Positions 23,271-25,423 of a DNA stretch of 25,423 nucleotides are shown in pieces. Origin of the DNA: Helicobacteraceae bacterium (GTDB lineage: Bacteria > Campylobacterota > Campylobacteria > Campylobacterales > Sulfurimonadaceae); the NCBI GenBank assembly GCA_027056525.1, contig JALUKO010000207.1, forward strand, positions 1-25,423, in the 5' to 3' direction. The translations under genes were made by a program, and so were the position numbers. Under the pieces are notes generated by a model. It searched no databases. It saw only the letters and a program-made list of their open reading frames with translations, and was not told the DNA's origin. Position 1 is the stretch's first letter, and the number at the start of each line of letters is the position of its first letter.

Positions 23271-23567
23271 ATGATCGCAGGAATGTACGAACAGGATTTT
23301 GCAGCTTATATGATTTTCGGGCTTGTGCTGAATTTTCTTTTTTCTATACTTTTTGGTATATATTTGAGTAAAAACATTGGTATGCAGGAGATGATAGAAT
23401 CTAAAGGGGACAAACAACAGTCCCTTCTTGTAAGTCTGAGTCTTTTTGTCCCTTATGCAAAAATGTTAATCACTCTTTACAGAGTCGCCATACTACAACT
23501 TTACTTTTTAAATAAAGGCTATTCACATAAGGAATTTTGGGTATATATGACCCATAAAAATGACTAA
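23271..23567 (+). CDS. Small two-span membrane protein, unknown function
   Basis: I do not recognise this 98-residue protein. It has a span at about residues 11-30 (AAYMIFGLVLNFLFSILFGIYL), a polar loop (MQEMIESKGDKQQ) and a second hydrophobic segment around 50-76 (SLLVSLSLFVPYAKMLITLYRVAILQLYFL), followed by a short polar tail. AAGGA lies 11 bases before the ATG, longer than ideal, but a stop codon just upstream excludes an earlier in-frame start. It follows the DUF3817 gene on the same strand and converges on the flippase gene with 2 bases between stop codons. It resembles short conserved hypothetical membrane proteins of Campylobacterota, but this is an impression, not a match. Confidence 0.7.
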   Translation: MIAGMYEQDFAAYMIFGLVLNFLFSILFGIYLSKNIGMQEMIESKGDKQQSLLVSLSLFVPYAKMLITLYRVAILQLYFLNKGYSHKEFWVYMTHKND

Positions 23568-23569
23568 AA

Positions 23570-24811
23570 CTATAAGGAGTTTTTCAACTCTTTATATATC
23601 TTTCTCTCTACTACGAACGATACCATAAACATCACTACATAGCTTGACACCAAAGCAATAATGACAGATATAATACTTTGTGAGATGAAGAAATAGATGA
23701 TATAAAAGATACTTACCAAAGATACAACTCCCAACAGGCGTATAAAAAGTGCTGTTAAAAAAGCGCCACTTGCTTTAATGAAAGCAACCTGATACGCATT
23801 TATAATGAGAAATACAAAAAAAAATGAAAGGTGCTTGATCATCAAAGAAGCATCTGCATACTCAGGTGGAAACAAAAGTGCAACAATCTCATCGGCATAC
23901 AACAAAGAGAGCGCAATAAAAGCGGCACTCACCCCAAAAGCATACTTGTATATCCATTTTTTAATTTTTTCTATCTCTTGAATATTTTTTTCATTGACAA
24001 GTTTTGAAAGTTCGGGCAATATAAACCTGAAAATAGGAAAAACAAAAAGCATGACCATATAGGAAAATATCGGCTTGCTTACAACCTGAAAATCACCAAG
24101 TTCATCAACAGTAAAATACTTCATCATCAAAAGAACAACCATATACAATAACACTATTCCTGAGCCAAACTCTATCGTTGAGATAACTGAGTTTTTAATA
24201 AACTTCAATGCGTTTTCATCAAATACGGGCTGTTTTAATGATACTGCCTTATAATGCTCCCTTTTCATCACATATATAAATAAACTAACCAAAAAAGAAC
24301 TCATGATCGTTGCTATAAAAAGAGGTTGTGTCCCTTCAATGTGAAACATATAGTAGGCTATGACAAACCACATCAGCAGCAATAACGGCTCAAGCACAGT
24401 AACATAGTTGATCACCTTATAAAGCCTGTACATTGCAATGATATTTGAGAAGTAAAGACTCGATGCAAGTCCCAATACTGTAGCGACCAAATACCAGTAA
24501 TGTACATCGACACCTATTTTATGTTTTAAAAAAGGTATGACAAACGCCCATACGGCCAATATAATGACAACAAGTACACCTCGAAATACATTGATGATCA
24601 TTAAAGCATTCTTCATCTGAGCAAAGGCTACAACCATAGATGAGCGAAAGCCGACCAAAACCAAAAGTGTCAGGGTAAATATATCTATAGCAGTAAAATA
24701 AAGTGTCAACGTCGCCTTGTCAATTACGCTTGCAGCAAGCACTTTGAAGCTGAAGTTTAAAACAATACTGAGTAAACTAACTAAGATAGCATTATAAAAG
24801 ATTTTTTTCAC
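23570..24811 (-). CDS. MOP-superfamily polysaccharide/lipid flippase (Wzx-like)
   Basis: This protein of about 413 residues has 12 or more membrane spans and the layout of Wzx/RfbX-type transporters, which flip undecaprenyl-linked sugar repeat units across the inner membrane. Recognisable family features are the N-terminal amphipathic start followed by a long span (FYNAILVSLLSIVLNFSFKVLAASVI), the central LGDFQVVSKPIFSYMVMLFVFPIFRFILPELSKLVNE segment, and LLYADEIVALLFPPEYADASLMIKHLSFFFVFL, typical of spans 9-10. I start it at GTG 24811 because AAGGA lies 9 bases upstream and the upstream gene stops between them; the open frame extends to 24868 inside that gene. No glycosyltransferases are adjacent, so substrate is unknown. 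Confidence 0.82.
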   Translation of the reverse strand: MKKIFYNAILVSLLSIVLNFSFKVLAASVIDKATLTLYFTAIDIFTLTLLVLVGFRSSMVVAFAQMKNALMIINVFRGVLVVIILAVWAFVIPFLKHKIGVDVHYWYLVATVLGLASSLYFSNIIAMYRLYKVINYVTVLEPLLLLMWFVIAYYMFHIEGTQPLFIATIMSSFLVSLFIYVMKREHYKAVSLKQPVFDENALKFIKNSVISTIEFGSGIVLLYMVVLLMMKYFTVDELGDFQVVSKPIFSYMVMLFVFPIFRFILPELSKLVNEKNIQEIEKIKKWIYKYAFGVSAAFIALSLLYADEIVALLFPPEYADASLMIKHLSFFFVFLIINAYQVAFIKASGAFLTALFIRLLGVVSLVSIFYIIYFFISQSIISVIIALVSSYVVMFMVSFVVERKIYKELKNSL

Positions 24812-24816
24812 TTGAG

Positions 24817-25347
24817 CTATTCCTTGTAAAGTGCATTGATACATTGTACTATGGCACTCTCCTTCCAAATACCTTTTTTAGCCATCTTGGCATTGAGCTG
24901 TGCTTTATTGTATGCGTAAATAAATTCATCATCATGAAACAGCGGCTTAACAACGGCTAAACCTTTTTCAAGTAAAAGTTCTGCCAATGATTTCTCCCCT
25001 TGCACATACACTACAGATCTATCACCTTTAAATTCTATATGGTATAACTGCTTTATTTTTAAATACTCAGAAGAAAAATGTTCCAATAAAGGGTTCTTTT
25101 CATAAAAATGTTCCAAAGTTCTCTTACAACCTTTATTGAGTGAGGCATTTTCATATAAATTTTGCAAAGTTAAAATACCATAGGGTCGAGAGTAAAAACT
25201 ATAATTTCCAAGAGCAAACTTTTGCACCCCATTGGAGAGCACCGCATTAAGGATCACCAAAGTGGGCTCTTTTGCGCCAAGCACTGTAGATATAAAAAGC
25301 TGTACAAGTAAAAAATATATGATTTTATGCATAAAGTATTTTAACAT
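24817..25347 (-). CDS. Secreted SNase-like (thermonuclease-fold) protein, probably not an active nuclease
   Basis: This 176-residue protein has a signal peptide (cleavage near VLGAKE, residues 22-26) and a C-terminal part (110-161: DRSVVYVQGEKSLAELLLEKGLAVVK...AQLNAKMAKKGIW) that follows the end of staphylococcal nuclease-like domains (GRGLAYIYADGKMVNEALVRQGLAKV...A...K..IW). R110 aligns with catalytic R87 of that enzyme, but the expected RLLxVDxPE segment, with catalytic Arg and Glu, is not recognisable near residues 42-60. It may thus be a binding or structural protein. ATG 25332 gives a shorter signal peptide and is an equally good start; neither has a Shine-Dalgarno sequence. Its stop lies 5 bases before the flippase start, suggesting co-transcription. 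Confidence 0.7.
   Translation of the reverse strand: MLKYFMHKIIYFLLVQLFISTVLGAKEPTLVILNAVLSNGVQKFALGNYSFYSRPYGILTLQNLYENASLNKGCKRTLEHFYEKNPLLEHFSSEYLKIKQLYHIEFKGDRSVVYVQGEKSLAELLLEKGLAVVKPLFHDDEFIYAYNKAQLNAKMAKKGIWKESAIVQCINALYKE
24821..24825 (-). promoter_or_regulatory. Shine-Dalgarno AAGGA for the flippase GTG start
   Basis: AAGGA, in the final codons of the SNase-like gene, lies 9 bases before GTG 24811 and supports that start over the longer open frame. Confidence 0.55.
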
Positions 25348-25355
25348 GTTATAAT
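25338..25355. promoter_or_regulatory. Divergent back-to-back extended -10 elements
   Basis: The plus strand holds TGTTATAAT (25347-25355) for the gene at 25384 and the minus strand holds TGTTAAAAT (25346-25338) for the SNase-like gene. Together they form an 18-base palindrome with 16 matching positions centred on AACATGTT. Confidence 0.5.
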
Positions 25356-25383
25356 AAATCTAAAAAAAGGCAATAGGCAGAGT

Positions 25384-25423
25384 ATGGATGATTTTAAGCT
25401 CAAACTTTTTCTGAGTGTACTTG
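25384..25423 (+). CDS. Start of a gene cut by the window end, possibly a LysR-type regulator
   Basis: Only 13 codons are present, reading MDDFKLKLFLSVL. The pattern of an acidic N-terminus followed by LKxFLxV resembles the start of LysR-type transcriptional regulators, but the fragment is too short to be sure. A perfect extended -10 (TGTTATAAT) ends 28 bases upstream and an AGG lies 6 bases before the ATG, so it is likely a genuine gene start. It diverges from the SNase-like/flippase operon; a LysR regulator in that position would commonly control its divergent neighbour. Confidence 0.45.
   Translation, partial: MDDFKLKLFLSVL

Noticed and set aside
23566..23583. Possible bidirectional terminator between the two-span protein and the flippase
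   Set aside because: The stem AAAACT/AGTTTT is only 6 A/T-rich pairs and overlaps both stop codons; too weak to call.
1..25423. Anti-phage defence system, biosynthetic cluster or prophage
   Set aside because: All larger genes have recognisable signalling, transport, metabolic or housekeeping roles; no toxin-antitoxin, nuclease-helicase, restriction or structural phage genes were seen.

Overview
The window looks like a chromosomal segment of a Campylobacterota (Epsilonproteobacteria) member, most likely a Sulfurimonas-type sulfur oxidiser. This rests on the low GC content, tightly overlapping operons with frequent TTG/GTG starts, extended -10 promoters preceded by T-rich DNA rather than a clear -35, and the gene content: CheV, a MidA/NDUFAF7 methyltransferase, a divergent PycB/OadA-type carboxyltransferase with OadG and OadB, and several PAS/GGDEF/HD-GYP proteins. 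No database search was possible, so the genus is an inference. I found no tRNA, rRNA, insertion sequence, CRISPR array or prophage.

Layout. (1) 166-3740: a membrane HD-GYP protein converges on a minus-strand operon made of a YfgM-like membrane protein, a BamB-like lipoprotein and a XerC/D-type recombinase. (2) 3883-5627: plus-strand operon gatC, a YffB/Spx-like ArsC-fold gene and pilT, closed by a strong hairpin terminator. (3) 5778-9923: a 63-residue single-span membrane protein (TTG start, excellent Shine-Dalgarno), then an RND exporter overlapping a TonB-like gene. (4) 9929-15813: a minus-strand, almost gap-free five-gene operon: HlyD-like adaptor, molybdopterin oxidoreductase, argD, tolC-like gene, MidA methyltransferase. 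The adaptor and TolC-like protein could complete the RND pump encoded on the other strand. (5) 15926-19216: cheV convergent with a five-PAS GGDEF diguanylate cyclase. (6) 19333-22698: oadG-oadA-oadB, a biotin-dependent Na+-pumping oxaloacetate decarboxylase. (7) 22919-25423: a DUF3817 protein, an unknown two-span membrane protein, a SNase-like secreted protein overlapping a MOP-type flippase, and the first 13 codons of a divergent gene.

The genes fall into four functional themes: cyclic-di-GMP and chemotaxis signalling (HD-GYP, GGDEF, CheV, with PilT as a surface motor); envelope biogenesis and export (YfgM/BamB-like pair, RND/TonB/adaptor/TolC, flippase); sodium-coupled C4/C3 metabolism (OadGAB); and scattered housekeeping genes (gatC, argD, xer). 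I did not see a clearly novel multi-gene system. The best leads are the efflux pump split between two convergent operons with a TonB partner, the hidden YfgM-BamB-like pair, and the redox gene embedded in the efflux/arginine operon.
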